From Pseudoxanthomonas sp. J35 (lineage in GTDB: Bacteria > Pseudomonadota > Gammaproteobacteria > Xanthomonadales > Xanthomonadaceae): a DNA stretch of 64,000 bases. Below, in pieces: positions 1 to 9,899 of the stretch (positions are counted from its first letter, which is position 1; each line of letters begins with the position of its first letter). The stretch covers positions 5,001-69,000 of the forward strand of contig NZ_AZVB01000022.1 in NCBI RefSeq assembly GCF_000513995.1. The letters run 5' to 3'. The notes beneath the pieces were generated by a model that saw nothing but the letters and a program-made list of their open reading frames with translations, was not told the origin of the DNA and did not search any database. The translations under genes and the position numbers were made by a program.

Positions 1-511
1 GCAGGCGCTCGCGGATGCGTTCGCGGTGGCGTCCGAACAGGGCCGCCAGCGTGCCCAGCGAAGGCTCGAGCAGGGTTTCCAGGCGCTCGCGCACGCGGCG
101 TGCGAGCATCGGTGCCGAGCCGGCGGAGGAAACGGCCACCACCAGCGGGGCCCGGTCGACGACCGCGGGAACCTGGAAGGTGGACAGGGCCGCGTCATCG
201 ACCACGTTCACCAGGCGCCGGCGGCGGCCGGCCTCGGCGGCCAGGCCGGCATTGAAGGCAACGTCGTCGGTGGCGGCGACCACCAGCCACACCGCATCGA
301 GCCAGCCCGGGTCGAAGTCGCCGGCCAGGCGCTCGATGCGGCCGGCATCGAGCGCCTCGCGCAGTTCGGGATGCAGCACCTCATGCGCATGCAGGCGGAC
401 CAGGGCGCCGGCCTTGAGCAGCGCGGTGACCTTGCGCGCGGCGACTTCGCCGCCGCCCACCACCAGCACTTCGCGTCCTTCCAGTTCTGCGAACAGGGGA
501 TACAGCGCCAT
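1..511 (-). CDS. cysG: Siroheme synthase, N-terminal precorrin-2 dehydrogenase part (partial)
   Basis: The reading frame runs off the left edge, so only about 170 N-terminal residues are visible. It begins [21 protein letters not shown], followed by E-V-A-A-R-K, the Rossmann NAD-binding start typical of the CysG/Met8 precorrin-2 dehydrogenase domain (NAD-dependent oxidation of precorrin-2 and iron chelation to siroheme, needed for sulfite and nitrite reductases). The ATG at 511 is preferred because it matches the usual family N-terminus; an in-frame ATG at 541 would add ten residues. Whether the C-terminal uroporphyrinogen methyltransferase domain is present cannot be seen. Confidence 0.88.
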   Translation of the reverse strand, partial: MALYPLFAELEGREVLVVGGGEVAARKVTALLKAGALVRLHAHEVLHPELREALDAGRIERLAGDFDPGWLDAVWLVVAATDDVAFNAGLAAEAGRRRRLVNVVDDAALSTFQVPAVVDRAPLVVAVSSAGSAPMLARRVRERLETLLEPSLGTLAALFGRHRERIRERL

Positions 512-589
512 GCGGCCCAGCCCTTGCGGAGACAGGCGCATCCTGTGGGCTGCGCGGGCGAATGTCGATGCCGCGCGCGGCGGAAGCGC

Positions 590-1438
590 TCAACCGGCGA
601 GGAAACCACCCAGCCAGGCGGCGACGCGCGGCGCCTGGTCCATATGCAGGTGGTGGCCACCCGGCAGCACGGTCGCCTCGGCGTGGGGCACTGCATCCAG
701 GTGCGCGCGCCGCAGCGGATCCGGGAAGTACGGCTGCGCCGGATCGGCGTAGAGGATGCGCAGCGGGCAGGTGACCGCGCCCAGCAGGTCCTGCACCTGC
801 GCTTCGTCCAGGCGGGTCGCCGCCGGCAGGGTGAGGCGCGGATCGCTGGACCAGACGTGGCCGCCGGGGACCTCGCGGGTGCCGCGTTCGACCAGCAGGC
901 GCGCATTGGCTTCGTCCAGCTGGCTGGCCTGCATGCGCGCGCGCACCGCTACGGCCAGGTCGGGGAAGACGCGCAGCGACTTCCCGGGCAGCGCGCGGGC
1001 GGCAGCCACGGCGTTGTGCAGGCGGCTGGCGGTGTTCTCCGGCGCTTCGGCCAGCGGACCGAGGTTTTCGATGAGCGCGAGCCGGTCCACCCGCGCCGGT
1101 GCGGCCGCGGCGACCAGGGTCGCGATCGCCGCCCCCATGGAATGGCCGAGCAGGGCGAAACGGTCCCAGCCCAGCGCATCGGCAGCGTCGAGGGTAGCGT
1201 GCAGATGGGTGGCCAGGCCGTACTCGGCGCCTGCCGGCAGGTGCGTGCTGCGGCCGTGGCCGGGCAGGTCGAGCAGCAGCAGGTCCAGTTCCGGCAGGTG
1301 CGGCAGCAGCGGCAGGAAGCTGGCAGCGTTGTCGAGCCAGCCATGCAGGGCGATCACCCGCGGCCTGCCGGGACGCTCCAGACGCAGGCCGGCCAGCTCG
1401 CCCCACGCCACCGGCAGGCGCAGTTCCCTCGGGTTCAC
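590..1438 (-). CDS. Alpha/beta hydrolase
   Basis: A 282-residue cytoplasmic alpha/beta-hydrolase. The oxyanion HGW motif is near residue 32, the nucleophile elbow G-H-S-M-G has Ser100, and a C-terminal G-G-H-H-L-H supplies the catalytic His. The GTG start at 1438 lies 4 bases after the hemH stop, so it is probably translated from the same transcript as ferrochelatase; the longer ATG start at 1492 would run into hemH. Substrate is unknown; esterase or lactonase activity on a small acyl substrate is the family expectation. Confidence 0.85.
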   Translation of the reverse strand: MNPRELRLPVAWGELAGLRLERPGRPRVIALHGWLDNAASFLPLLPHLPELDLLLLDLPGHGRSTHLPAGAEYGLATHLHATLDAADALGWDRFALLGHSMGAAIATLVAAAAPARVDRLALIENLGPLAEAPENTASRLHNAVAAARALPGKSLRVFPDLAVAVRARMQASQLDEANARLLVERGTREVPGGHVWSSDPRLTLPAATRLDEAQVQDLLGAVTCPLRILYADPAQPYFPDPLRRAHLDAVPHAEATVLPGGHHLHMDQAPRVAAWLGGFLAG

Positions 1439-1442
1439 CGGG

Positions 1443-2402
1443 TCACGGCTCGCAGGCGACGCGGCGCGCCAGCTGGGCCAGCGCGTCGGCATGCGACGGG
1501 TGGTCGTTCAGGCAGGGAATGTAGGACAGGCGCCCGCCCTTGGACTGGAAGTGTTCGGCCAGGCCGAGGGCCACCTCTTCCAGGGTCTCGATGCAGTCCA
1601 CGGCGAAACCCGGGCAGACCACGTCGACCTCGCGCACGCCGGCATCGGCCAGGCGGTCCAGCTCGGCGAGGGTCGACGGCTCCAGCCAGCGTTCGCGGCC
1701 GAAGCGCGACTGGAACGACATCGACCACTGCGACGGCTCCAGGCCCAGGCTGGCCGCCACCGCGTTGGCGCTGTCCGTGCAGCGCTGCGGGTACGGGTCG
1801 CCGGCATCGGCCAGCCGCTGCGGGATGCCGTGGAAGGAGAACAGGAGGTGGCGGCCGGCGCCGTGCTGGTGCCGGTAGCGGTTGACCGAGGCGGCCACCG
1901 CGGCCACCCAGGCCGGATCGGTCGAATAGTCCTCGACCAGGGTCACGTCCATGCCCTGGGTTTCCTCGGCGACCACGTCGGCGACCGAGGCGGTGGTGGT
2001 GGTGGAGTACTGCGGGTACAGCGGCAGCACGACCAGGCGGCGGACGCCTTCGGCGCGCAGCGCGCGCAGGGCGCCGCGCAGGGCCGGTGCGCCGTAGCGC
2101 ATCGCCGACAGCACCCGCCACTGCGGCAGGCGCGCGGCCACCGCCTCCGCCAGGCGCTGGGTGTAGACCAGCAGCGGCGAACCCTCGTCCAGCCAGATCC
2201 TGGCGTAGTTGGCCGCCGAGCGCGGACCGCGCAGCGGCAGGATCAGCCCGTGCAGCAGCGGCTTCCACAGCAGCGGCGGGATCGACACCACCCGCGGATC
2301 GCCAAGGAACTCGGCCAGGTACCGGCGCACGGCCGGCGCGGTGGGCGCGTCGGGCGTGCCCAGGTTGACCACGATCAGCGCGGTGTCGGGTGCGTCGGCC
2401 AT
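1443..2402 (-). CDS. hemH: Ferrochelatase
   Basis: Inserts Fe2+ into protoporphyrin IX, the last step of heme synthesis, at the inner face of the membrane. The 319-residue length is normal for the family. It starts [18 protein letters not shown], has the signature around L-F-S-F-H-G-I-P (metal-binding His) followed by G-D-P-Y, and the acidic motif [14 protein letters not shown] near residue 260. The ATG at 2402 is chosen; the 21-residue upstream extension looks non-native. It heads a two-gene unit with the hydrolase downstream, and lies divergent from the SYLF gene. Proximity to siroheme synthase groups two tetrapyrrole-metallation genes. Confidence 0.95.
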   Translation of the reverse strand: MADAPDTALIVVNLGTPDAPTAPAVRRYLAEFLGDPRVVSIPPLLWKPLLHGLILPLRGPRSAANYARIWLDEGSPLLVYTQRLAEAVAARLPQWRVLSAMRYGAPALRGALRALRAEGVRRLVVLPLYPQYSTTTTASVADVVAEETQGMDVTLVEDYSTDPAWVAAVAASVNRYRHQHGAGRHLLFSFHGIPQRLADAGDPYPQRCTDSANAVAASLGLEPSQWSMSFQSRFGRERWLEPSTLAELDRLADAGVREVDVVCPGFAVDCIETLEEVALGLAEHFQSKGGRLSYIPCLNDHPSHADALAQLARRVACEP

Positions 2403-2545
2403 GGCCCATTCTGACAGAGAGGCCGCGCCGGGTCGCGGCCCCCTGTACGGACGGCGTGGCGTCATGGACGATTCATCGCCCGCTCATTAGCTTCGGTCGC
2501 ATCCGCGGCCGGGGAGCCGCATCAAGTCCATTCCGGAGCCATCGC

Positions 2546-3418
2546 ATGCCGCGTCTTCCGAAGATCCTCCTGGCGCTGACCCTCCTGTTCGCCGCCGGCC
2601 ACGTCGCCGCCGCGCCGTCGGAGGACGAGCGCGCACGCAACGCGGTGCGGGTGCTGGCCGAGATCCAGCAGATTCCCGAGCAGGCGATCCCGGACAAGCT
2701 GCTGGACGAGGCCCGCGCCATCGTGGTCATTCCCGACACGATCAAGGCCGGCCTGGTGCTCGGCGGCCGCCGCGGCCACGGCCTGATGTCGGTGAAGGCC
2801 GCCGACGGCACCTGGTCCAACCCGGTATTCGTGACCCTCACCGGCGGCAGCATCGGCTTCCAGGCCGGCGTGCAGTCGGCCGACGTGGTGCTGGTGTTCC
2901 GCAACGACCGCAGCCTCGACAACGTGGTCAACGGCAAGTTCACCCTCGGCGCCGACGCCGGCGTGGCGGCCGGCCCGGTCGGGCGCAACGCCGCCGCGGC
3001 CACCGACGGCCAGCTCAAGGCCGAGATCTGGTCGTGGTCGCGCGCCCGCGGCCTGTTCGCCGGCGTGTCGCTGGACGGCGCGGTGCTGCAGATCGACCGC
3101 GACGCCCAGGCCCGCATCTACGGACCCAACACCACCCCGCGCATGGTCTTCGAAGGCCGCGCCCAGGTCGCGCCGTCCGATGCGGTGGTCGCGTTCCGCG
3201 ACCAGCTGGAGGAAGCCACCCACAACGCGCGGGTCGCCCGTTCCGGCGGCGGCAGCGCCGCGGCGGCGCCCGCGCCCGTCAACCGGGTCGCCCAGCCGGT
3301 CGACACCGCGCAGACCCTGCCGGCGGTACCGGCGCAGCCGGCCGCCAACGCCCCGGCGCCGAGCCAGGGTTTCCAGCCGGTGGAAGACAGCGGCACCCGG
3401 ACCGAACCGCTGCCGTGA
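2546..3418 (+). CDS. SYLF-domain (YSC84-like) secreted lipid-binding protein
   Basis: 290 residues with a clear signal peptide (MPRLPKILLALTLLF..., cleavage probably after AAGHVAA). The mature part has the SYLF/Ysc84 pattern: A-V-R-V-L, I-P-D-x-A-x-A-I-V-V-I-P, G-L-V-L-G-G-R-R-G-H-G-L-M, and a beta-rich core ending D-A-Q-A-R-I-Y-G. The last 70 residues are a low-complexity Ala/Pro tail. SYLF domains bind phosphoinositides in eukaryotes; the bacterial periplasmic role is undefined. The ATG at 2546 directly precedes the signal peptide; the longer frame upstream overlaps the hemH promoter region. Confidence 0.85.
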   Translation: MPRLPKILLALTLLFAAGHVAAAPSEDERARNAVRVLAEIQQIPEQAIPDKLLDEARAIVVIPDTIKAGLVLGGRRGHGLMSVKAADGTWSNPVFVTLTGGSIGFQAGVQSADVVLVFRNDRSLDNVVNGKFTLGADAGVAAGPVGRNAAAATDGQLKAEIWSWSRARGLFAGVSLDGAVLQIDRDAQARIYGPNTTPRMVFEGRAQVAPSDAVVAFRDQLEEATHNARVARSGGGSAAAAPAPVNRVAQPVDTAQTLPAVPAQPAANAPAPSQGFQPVEDSGTRTEPLP

Positions 3419-3462
3419 GCCTGCGCTATCCTGTCCGCCCTCTCTAATTCTGCGAGCTTGCC

Positions 3463-3681
3463 ATGGGCGGTCTGAGCATCTGGCATTGGATCATTGTGCT
3501 GGTGGTGGTGCTGCTGGTGTTCGGCACCAAGCGCCTGCGCAATGCCGGCCGCGACCTGGGCGAAGCGGTCAAGGGCTTCAAAGAAGGCATGCGCGATCCG
3601 GAGAAGCCGGCCGGCCAGATCGGCGACGAGCGCCGGTCCGAGGAAAAGGCCGAGTCCGAGCGCGATCGCGCCCAGCACTGA
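3463..3681 (+). CDS. tatA: Sec-independent translocase subunit TatA
   Basis: A 72-residue protein with one N-terminal membrane helix ([13 protein letters not shown]), the F-G-T-K-R-L hinge, an amphipathic helix ([12 protein letters not shown]) and a charged C-tail. TatA oligomers form the passage for folded twin-arginine substrates across the inner membrane. First gene of tatA-tatB-tatC, with 21 bases to tatB. Length and motif order are canonical. Confidence 0.96.
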   Translation: MGGLSIWHWIIVLVVVLLVFGTKRLRNAGRDLGEAVKGFKEGMRDPEKPAGQIGDERRSEEKAESERDRAQH

Positions 3682-3702
3682 TCCCGCGTCGGTCACGCGC
3701 GG

Positions 3703-4143
3703 ATGTTCGATATCGGCTTCGGCGAACTGCTGCTGATCGCAGTGGTCGCGCTGGTGGTGCTTGGTCCGGAGCGGCTGCCCAAGGCAGCCCGCTTCGCCGG
3801 GCTGTGGGTGCGTCGCGCCCGCGCGCAGTGGTATTCGGTCAAGGCCGAACTGGAGCGCGAACTGGAGGCCGTGGAACTCAAGCGCAGCGTGCAGGAGACC
3901 CAGGCCGCCCTGAAGCAGGCGCAGGCGCGCCTGCAGGACGAGCTGGGCCAGGTGCAGGCCCCGGTGCAGGAAGGCCTGGACAGCGCCGGCCGGCAGCTGG
4001 ACGAGGTCCGGCGCCAGGTCGAGGACGCGCCCCCGGCCGCCGCCGATGCCGGCAGCGCGCCAGCCGGCGATCGCGCCCTCCCGGACGCAGGCGCCATCCC
4101 CCCACCGGACACGGAGCATGGCGATGAACCACGCCGGCCCTGA
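3703..4143 (+). CDS. tatB: Sec-independent translocase subunit TatB
   Basis: 146 residues. Starts M-F-D-I-G-F-G-E-L-L-L-I, the TatB-specific N-terminus with Glu8 in the membrane helix, then L-G-P-E-R-L-P and a long amphipathic, coiled-coil-prone segment (about residues 40-100) rich in Gln, Glu and Ala. With TatC it forms the twin-arginine signal-peptide receptor. Its 3' end overlaps the tatC start by 26 bases, so the two are probably translationally coupled. Confidence 0.96.
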   Translation: MFDIGFGELLLIAVVALVVLGPERLPKAARFAGLWVRRARAQWYSVKAELERELEAVELKRSVQETQAALKQAQARLQDELGQVQAPVQEGLDSAGRQLDEVRRQVEDAPPAAADAGSAPAGDRALPDAGAIPPPDTEHGDEPRRP

Positions 4144-4879
4144 GTCCGATACCGAAAGCAGCCTGATGGAGCATCTGCTGGAGCTGCGCACGCGCCTGCT
4201 GCGCGGGCTGGCCGGGCTGGTGCTGGTGCTGCTGCTGTTGCTGCCGTTCGCCAACAGGCTCTACGCCTGGCTGGCGGCGCCGCTGCTGGACAAGCTGCCG
4301 GCCGGCGGCCAGCTCATCGCGGTGCAGGTGGCCTCGCCGTTCTTCACCCCGCTCAAGCTGGCGTTCTTCGTCGCCCTGCTGGTGTCGGCGCCGTGGCTGC
4401 TGTACCAGGCCTGGGCCTTCGTCGCGCCGGGCCTGTACCAGCGCGAGAAACGCCTGGCGATGCCGCTGCTGGTGTCGGCGGTGACCCTGTTCTACGCCGG
4501 CTGCGCCTTCGCCTTCTTCGTGGTGCTGCCGGCGGTGTTCGGCTTCCTCGCCGCGATCAAGCCCGAGGGCGTGGCGATGATGACCGACATCAACGCCTAC
4601 CTGGACTTCGTGCTGGTGATCTTCCTGGCCTTCGGCGCCAGCTTCCAGCTGCCGGTGGCGCTGGTGATCCTGGTGGCGCTGGGCTGGGTCACGCCCGACC
4701 AGCTGCGCGCCGGGCGCGGCTACGCGATCGTCGGCATCTTCGTCCTGGCGGCGATCATCACCCCGCCGGACGTGGTCTCGCAGCTGCTGCTGGCCGTGCC
4801 GATGTGCCTGCTATACGAGGCCGGCATCGTCGCCTCGCGGGTGGTCGCGCGGCGCCACGCCGCGGACGCCGCCGACTGA
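4118..4879 (+). CDS. tatC: Sec-independent translocase subunit TatC
   Basis: 253 residues, six predicted membrane helices. The family start motif M-E-H-L-L-E-L-R-T-R-L is near residue 17, followed by the first helix rich in Leu/Val, the periplasmic segment F-F-T-P-L-K-L-A-F-F and the F-A-F-F-V-V-L-P helix. TatC binds the twin-arginine motif. Two in-frame ATGs (4118 and 4124) sit inside the end of tatB; 4118 is preceded by GGAG. The gene ends 9 bases from the convergent membrane-protein gene. Confidence 0.96.
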   Translation: MAMNHAGPESDTESSLMEHLLELRTRLLRGLAGLVLVLLLLLPFANRLYAWLAAPLLDKLPAGGQLIAVQVASPFFTPLKLAFFVALLVSAPWLLYQAWAFVAPGLYQREKRLAMPLLVSAVTLFYAGCAFAFFVVLPAVFGFLAAIKPEGVAMMTDINAYLDFVLVIFLAFGASFQLPVALVILVALGWVTPDQLRAGRGYAIVGIFVLAAIITPPDVVSQLLLAVPMCLLYEAGIVASRVVARRHAADAAD

Positions 4880-4888
4880 GGCCGGGCC

Positions 4889-5779
4889 TCAGGCCTCGAA
4901 CTGGCTGCTGGCCACCGCCGTCGCGACCGGCGCCGCCTGCCCGAACAGCTGGCTCCAGGCGGTGTGAACCGCACCGGCCAGCAGCGGCATCAGCACCGCC
5001 ATCATAAGCATCTGCGCGATCCACATCGCGACCACCGGCCCGGCCAGCAGCTGCACCACCAGGGTCAGCACCAGCACGCCGAAATAGATCGCGAAGATCG
5101 CGACCATCACCAGCAGCAGGAACACCGCCAGCGCCGGCAGGTTGCGCAGGCAGGCGCGCAGGCTGTCGCCCATCGCCGCCAGGCCGTCGCGGCGGTCGAA
5201 CAGGATCCGCGGCACCGCCACGAACACGGTCATCGCCACCGCCACCGCGGCGGCCAGGCCCAGCAGCAGCCACAGCAGGATGCGCCCGGAGGGCAGGCCG
5301 GCGACCAGCGCCTCGACTTCCTCGGGCGTTGGCTGCTGCCCGGCCTGGGCCATCGCATTGAGCTCCTCGCTGGCCTGGGCCAGCTGCTGCAGCTGCTGCG
5401 GCCCGACCAGGACCAGCAGCATCACGCCCAGCAGCAGGCCGGCGGCCACCTGCGGCAACAGGGTGGCCAGCAGCTGCGGCCAGCGGCCCTCGGTCCAGCC
5501 CTGCAGCAGGTGCCCCGGCAGGGCCGGGCGTCCGTGCGCGACCTCGCGCACCGCCCACAGCAGGCCGGCGAACAGCACCGGGCCGGCCAGCGCCACCAGC
5601 AGCTGCAGGATCGTGCCCAGCGCCGGCACCGCCAAGCCCAGGGTCACCACCAGCGAGGCCAGCAGGCCCCACAGCGCGCCCAGCGTGCCCAGCGCGACCG
5701 GCGCGCGGCGCAGCAGGGCGAAGCCACCCAGCACCCATTCGGCGCCGGCCGAAGCCGGCAGCTTGCGTATCGTGTCCAT
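4889..5779 (-). CDS. BPSS1780-type integral membrane protein
   Basis: A 296-residue polytopic membrane protein with about six hydrophobic helices, an N-terminal R-K-L-P-A-S-A-G-A-E-W motif and a C-terminal helical pair rich in Val/Leu/Met. This layout matches the uncharacterised BPSS1780 family of beta- and gammaproteobacteria. A soluble Gln/Glu-rich loop (about residues 125-160) separates two membrane blocks. Function unknown. It is transcribed after the glutamine amidotransferase gene, 93 bases apart, and converges on tatC. Confidence 0.7.
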   Translation of the reverse strand: MDTIRKLPASAGAEWVLGGFALLRRAPVALGTLGALWGLLASLVVTLGLAVPALGTILQLLVALAGPVLFAGLLWAVREVAHGRPALPGHLLQGWTEGRWPQLLATLLPQVAAGLLLGVMLLVLVGPQQLQQLAQASEELNAMAQAGQQPTPEEVEALVAGLPSGRILLWLLLGLAAAVAVAMTVFVAVPRILFDRRDGLAAMGDSLRACLRNLPALAVFLLLVMVAIFAIYFGVLVLTLVVQLLAGPVVAMWIAQMLMMAVLMPLLAGAVHTAWSQLFGQAAPVATAVASSQFEA

Positions 5780-5872
5780 CCTGTTCCCGTTGAGGCGCGG
5801 TCGCGAACCGGACGCGCGCCATGGATTATCGGTGATCGGCCGTCGGAATGCCGTGGCCGCGCGGGGTGTCCT

Positions 5873-6625
5873 TCAGGCCTGCGGCGCCGGCCGCCCCGCG
5901 CTGCCGCGCGCGTGCTGGACGAAGCGCCGCAGCAGGCGCCGGGCCTGCGGCGCGGCGCTGACCTCGCGGGCCACGGTGCGCGGGCAGCGGCCGTGGTTAC
6001 GCAGGCATTCGGCGCGGGCATGCACGTAGCCGCGCATGTGGTGGGTGGCGAACTCGGGGTGGAACTGCACGCCCCAGGCCCGCTCGCCCCAGCGGAAGGC
6101 GTGGCAGCCGTCCTGTTCGGAACGGGCCAGCACCGTGGCGCCCTCCGGCGGCCGCAGCACGGTCTGCAGGTGGGTGGCATGGGCGGCGAAGCGCGGCGGC
6201 ATCCCCGCGAACAGCGGGTCCTCGAACGCCGGCGGGTGCAGGTCGATGAACACGGTGCCGGACTCGCGCCCGGCCGGGTTGTAGTCGACCTCGCCACCCA
6301 GCGCGTGGGCCAGCAGCTGGTGGCCGTAGCAGATGCCCAGCAGCGGGGTGCCGTCCTGGACCGCCTCGCGGATCCAGCCGGCGGTGCGCTCGCTCCACTC
6401 GGCGCGGTCGGTGACGAAGGCGGCCGAGCCGCTGACGATCACCCCGGCCACGCTGGACGCCTCCGGCAGCGGGTCGCCGCGTTCGGCGTTGACCTCGACC
6501 ACCTCGCCCGCGCGCAGCCCGGCGGCGACCCGGATCCAGTGCGGGAAGCGCCCGTAACGCTTGAGGCTGCCCACCGGCTGGCCGGTTTCGACGATGAGGA
6601 AGGGCGCACGGCGGGCGGCATTCAC
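5873..6625 (-). CDS. Class I glutamine amidotransferase
   Basis: 250 residues. The triad-type GATase signature is complete: L-L-G-I-C-Y-G-H-Q-L-L-A-H-A-L-G-G with the nucleophilic Cys near residue 101, and G-V-Q-F-H-P-E-F with the catalytic His-Glu near residue 190. It is free-standing with no synthetase domain, like GuaA-related or YfeJ-like glutamine amidotransferases. It may hydrolyse Gln or gamma-glutamyl compounds; the acceptor is unknown. It is divergent from glyQ. Confidence 0.88.
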   Translation of the reverse strand: MNAARRAPFLIVETGQPVGSLKRYGRFPHWIRVAAGLRAGEVVEVNAERGDPLPEASSVAGVIVSGSAAFVTDRAEWSERTAGWIREAVQDGTPLLGICYGHQLLAHALGGEVDYNPAGRESGTVFIDLHPPAFEDPLFAGMPPRFAAHATHLQTVLRPPEGATVLARSEQDGCHAFRWGERAWGVQFHPEFATHHMRGYVHARAECLRNHGRCPRTVAREVSAAPQARRLLRRFVQHARGSAGRPAPQA

Positions 6626-6677
6626 GGGGGCGGGGACCGGCAGGAAAAAGTAGCTTCTGAAACGGTGGAAACCCGCA

Positions 6678-6700
6678 TGGCGCGGGGCCGGCCCTATACT
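6678..6700 (+). promoter_or_regulatory. Candidate sigma70 promoter of glyQS
   Basis: A TATACT -10 hexamer at 6695-6700 lies 31 bases before the glyQ ATG and would start a leader of about 25 bases. No good -35 box is present at the right spacing, so this rests on the -10 element and position alone. Confidence 0.35.
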
Positions 6701-6731
6701 AGCCCGCTTTTCCGCACCGCAATAAAAGCCG

Positions 6732-7631
<900 letters not shown>

Positions 7632-7712
7632 GCCCCTCGCCGCCTGCGGGCCAGGCGGACCGCGAAAGCGGCGCCCGGCCCGAGCCGAAACGTCATCCGG
7701 CGCGATGCGCCA

Positions 7713-7730
7713 CCTTCTCCCGGGAGAAGG
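7713..7730. repeat. Perfect 18-bp palindrome between glyQ and glyS
   Basis: CCTTCTCC-CG-GGAGAAGG reads identically on both strands and sits 20 bases before the glyS ATG. The GAGAAGG half could offer a weak Shine-Dalgarno-like element. It resembles short interspersed palindromes common in xanthomonad intergenic DNA, and could modulate glyS translation or simply be a repeat. Confidence 0.5.
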
Positions 7731-7749
7731 GCAAGCCTGAGGTCACGAA

Positions 7750-9846
7750 ATGAGCGAACAGAAACCCCTGCTGATCGAACTGGGCACCGAGGAGCTGCCG
7801 GTCAAGGCGCTGCCGGGCCTGGCCCAGGCCTTCTTCGACGGCGTGGTCGCGGCGCTGGGCAAGCGCGGCGTCGGCATGGAAGTGGGCGACGCCCGTCCGC
7901 TGTACACCCCGCGGCGCCTGGCGGTGCTGCTGCCGGGGGTGGCCACCGAACAGCCGGAGCAGCGCTCCGAGGTGCTCGGCCCCTACCTGAACATCGCGCT
8001 GGATGGCGAAGGCCGCCCGACCAAGGCGCTGGAAGGCTTCGCCGCCAAGGCCGGCCTGGACTGGACCGCGCTGGAGCGCACCACCGACGCCAAGGGCGAG
8101 CGCTTCGTGCACCGTTCGGTGAAGCCGGGCGCGCGCACCGTCGAGCTGCTGCCGGAGATCATCGCCGAGGCCATCGCGGGCATGCCGATCCCCAAGCCGA
8201 TGCGCTGGGGCGGCCACGACTACGCCTTCGCCCGGCCGGTGCACTGGCTGGTGGTGCTGCTGGGCGGCGACGTGGTCGACGTGGAAGTGCTGGGCGTGAA
8301 GTCCGACCGGATGAGCCGCGGCCATCGCTTCGAGCACGACAAGCCGGTATGGATCGGCCAGCCGGGGGACTACATGGACGCGCTGCAGGGCGCGCGCGTG
8401 CTGGTCGACCCGCAGGAGCGCCGCGCGCGCATCGTCGCCGAAGCGCGGAAGGCGGCTGGACAGGCCGGCGGCACCGCCCGCATCACCGAGGACAACCTCG
8501 AGCAGGTCGTGTGCCTGACCGAATGGCCGTCGGCCGTGCTGTGCAGCTTCGAGCGCGACTTCCTCGCCGTGCCGCAGGAAGCGCTGATCGAGACGATGGA
8601 GATCAACCAGAAGTTCTTCCCGGTGCTGGACGCCGGCGGCAGGCTGACCGAGCACTTCATCGGCATCGCCAACATCGAGTCGAAGGACGTGGCCGAGGTG
8701 CGCAAGGGCTACGAGCGCGTGATCCGCCCGCGCTTCGCCGACGCCAAGTTCTTCTTCGACGAGGACCTCAAGCAGGGCCTGCTGGCGATGGGCGAGGGCC
8801 TGAAGACCGTCACCTACCAGGCCAGGCTGGGCACGGTGGCCGACAAGGTCGCGCGCGTGGCCGCGCTGGCCGAGGCGATCGCCGCGCAGGTCGGTGCCGA
8901 TCCGGGGCAGGCGCGCCGCGCCGCGCAGCTGGGCAAGAACGACCTGCAGTCGCGCATGGTCAACGAGTTCCCCGAGCTGCAGGGCATCGCGGGCCGCCAC
9001 TACGCGCTGGCCGCCGGCGAGCCCACGGAAATCGCCATCGCCATCGACGAGGCGTACCAGCCGCGCTTCGCCGGCGACGACATCGCCCTGTCGCCGCTGG
9101 GCAAGGTGCTGGCCATCGCCGAGCGCCTTGACACCCTGGCCGGCGGTTTCGCCGCGGGCCTGAAGCCGACCGGCAACAAGGACCCGTTCGCCCTGCGCCG
9201 CAACGCGCTGGGCCTGGCGCGGACGCTGATCGAAAGCGGCTTCGACCTGTCGCTCAAGGACCTGCTGGCGAAGGCGGTGGAAGCCATCGGCCCGCTGCCC
9301 ACCGGCAAGGACGGCGCGACCACGTCCGCCGACGCCGGCGAGCTGTACGACTTCATCCTCGACCGCCTGCGCGGCTACTACGCCGACAAGGGCGTGCCGG
9401 CCGCGCACTTCAACGCGGTGGCGGAACTCAAGCCCGCCTCGCTGGCCGACTTCGACACCCGCATCGACGCGATCGGCACCTTCGCCGCGCTGCCGGAAGC
9501 CGAAGCCCTGGCCGCGGCCAACAAGCGCATCGGCAACATCCTGAAGAAGGCCGACGTCGCCATCCCGGCGATGGAAGACCCGGCGCTGTTCACCGAACCG
9601 GCCGAGCGCGCGCTCGGCGAGGCGGTGGAAGCGGCGCTGGGCGATACCGACGCGGCCCTGCACCAGCGCGACTACGTGCGCGTGCTCGAGCGCCTGGCAC
9701 GGGTGCGTCCGCAGGTCGACGCGTTCTTCGACCAGGTCATGGTCAACGCCGAGCAGCCCGAGGTCCGCGCCAACCGCCTGGCCCTGCTCAAGCGCCTGGC
9801 CGACCGCTTCGGCGCGGTCGCGGCGATCGGCCACCTGTCGAACTGA
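7750..9846 (+). CDS. glyS: Glycine--tRNA ligase beta subunit
   Basis: 698 residues, normal for the family. Starts [17 protein letters not shown], the conserved GlyS N-terminus, and contains the HD-like core and the C-terminal anticodon-binding (DALR) region. It pairs with glyQ immediately upstream to form the alpha2-beta2 enzyme that charges tRNA-Gly. A 9-bp stem hairpin follows 19 bases after the stop. Confidence 0.97.
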   Translation: MSEQKPLLIELGTEELPVKALPGLAQAFFDGVVAALGKRGVGMEVGDARPLYTPRRLAVLLPGVATEQPEQRSEVLGPYLNIALDGEGRPTKALEGFAAKAGLDWTALERTTDAKGERFVHRSVKPGARTVELLPEIIAEAIAGMPIPKPMRWGGHDYAFARPVHWLVVLLGGDVVDVEVLGVKSDRMSRGHRFEHDKPVWIGQPGDYMDALQGARVLVDPQERRARIVAEARKAAGQAGGTARITEDNLEQVVCLTEWPSAVLCSFERDFLAVPQEALIETMEINQKFFPVLDAGGRLTEHFIGIANIESKDVAEVRKGYERVIRPRFADAKFFFDEDLKQGLLAMGEGLKTVTYQARLGTVADKVARVAALAEAIAAQVGADPGQARRAAQLGKNDLQSRMVNEFPELQGIAGRHYALAAGEPTEIAIAIDEAYQPRFAGDDIALSPLGKVLAIAERLDTLAGGFAAGLKPTGNKDPFALRRNALGLARTLIESGFDLSLKDLLAKAVEAIGPLPTGKDGATTSADAGELYDFILDRLRGYYADKGVPAAHFNAVAELKPASLADFDTRIDAIGTFAALPEAEALAAANKRIGNILKKADVAIPAMEDPALFTEPAERALGEAVEAALGDTDAALHQRDYVRVLERLARVRPQVDAFFDQVMVNAEQPEVRANRLALLKRLADRFGAVAAIGHLSN

Positions 9847-9864
9847 ACGAGGTGATGGAGGGTT

Positions 9865-9888
9865 AACGGGGCCTTGATCGGCCCCGTT
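9865..9888 (+). terminator. Hairpin after glyS, possible terminator or attenuator
   Basis: AACGGGGCC and GGCCCCGTT form a 9-bp perfect stem with a 6-base loop, in the 53-base gap before tamA. Only a short A/T follows, so it is a weak intrinsic terminator at best and may let some transcription through to tamA. Confidence 0.5.
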
Positions 9889-9899
9889 ATCCTGAGCGC

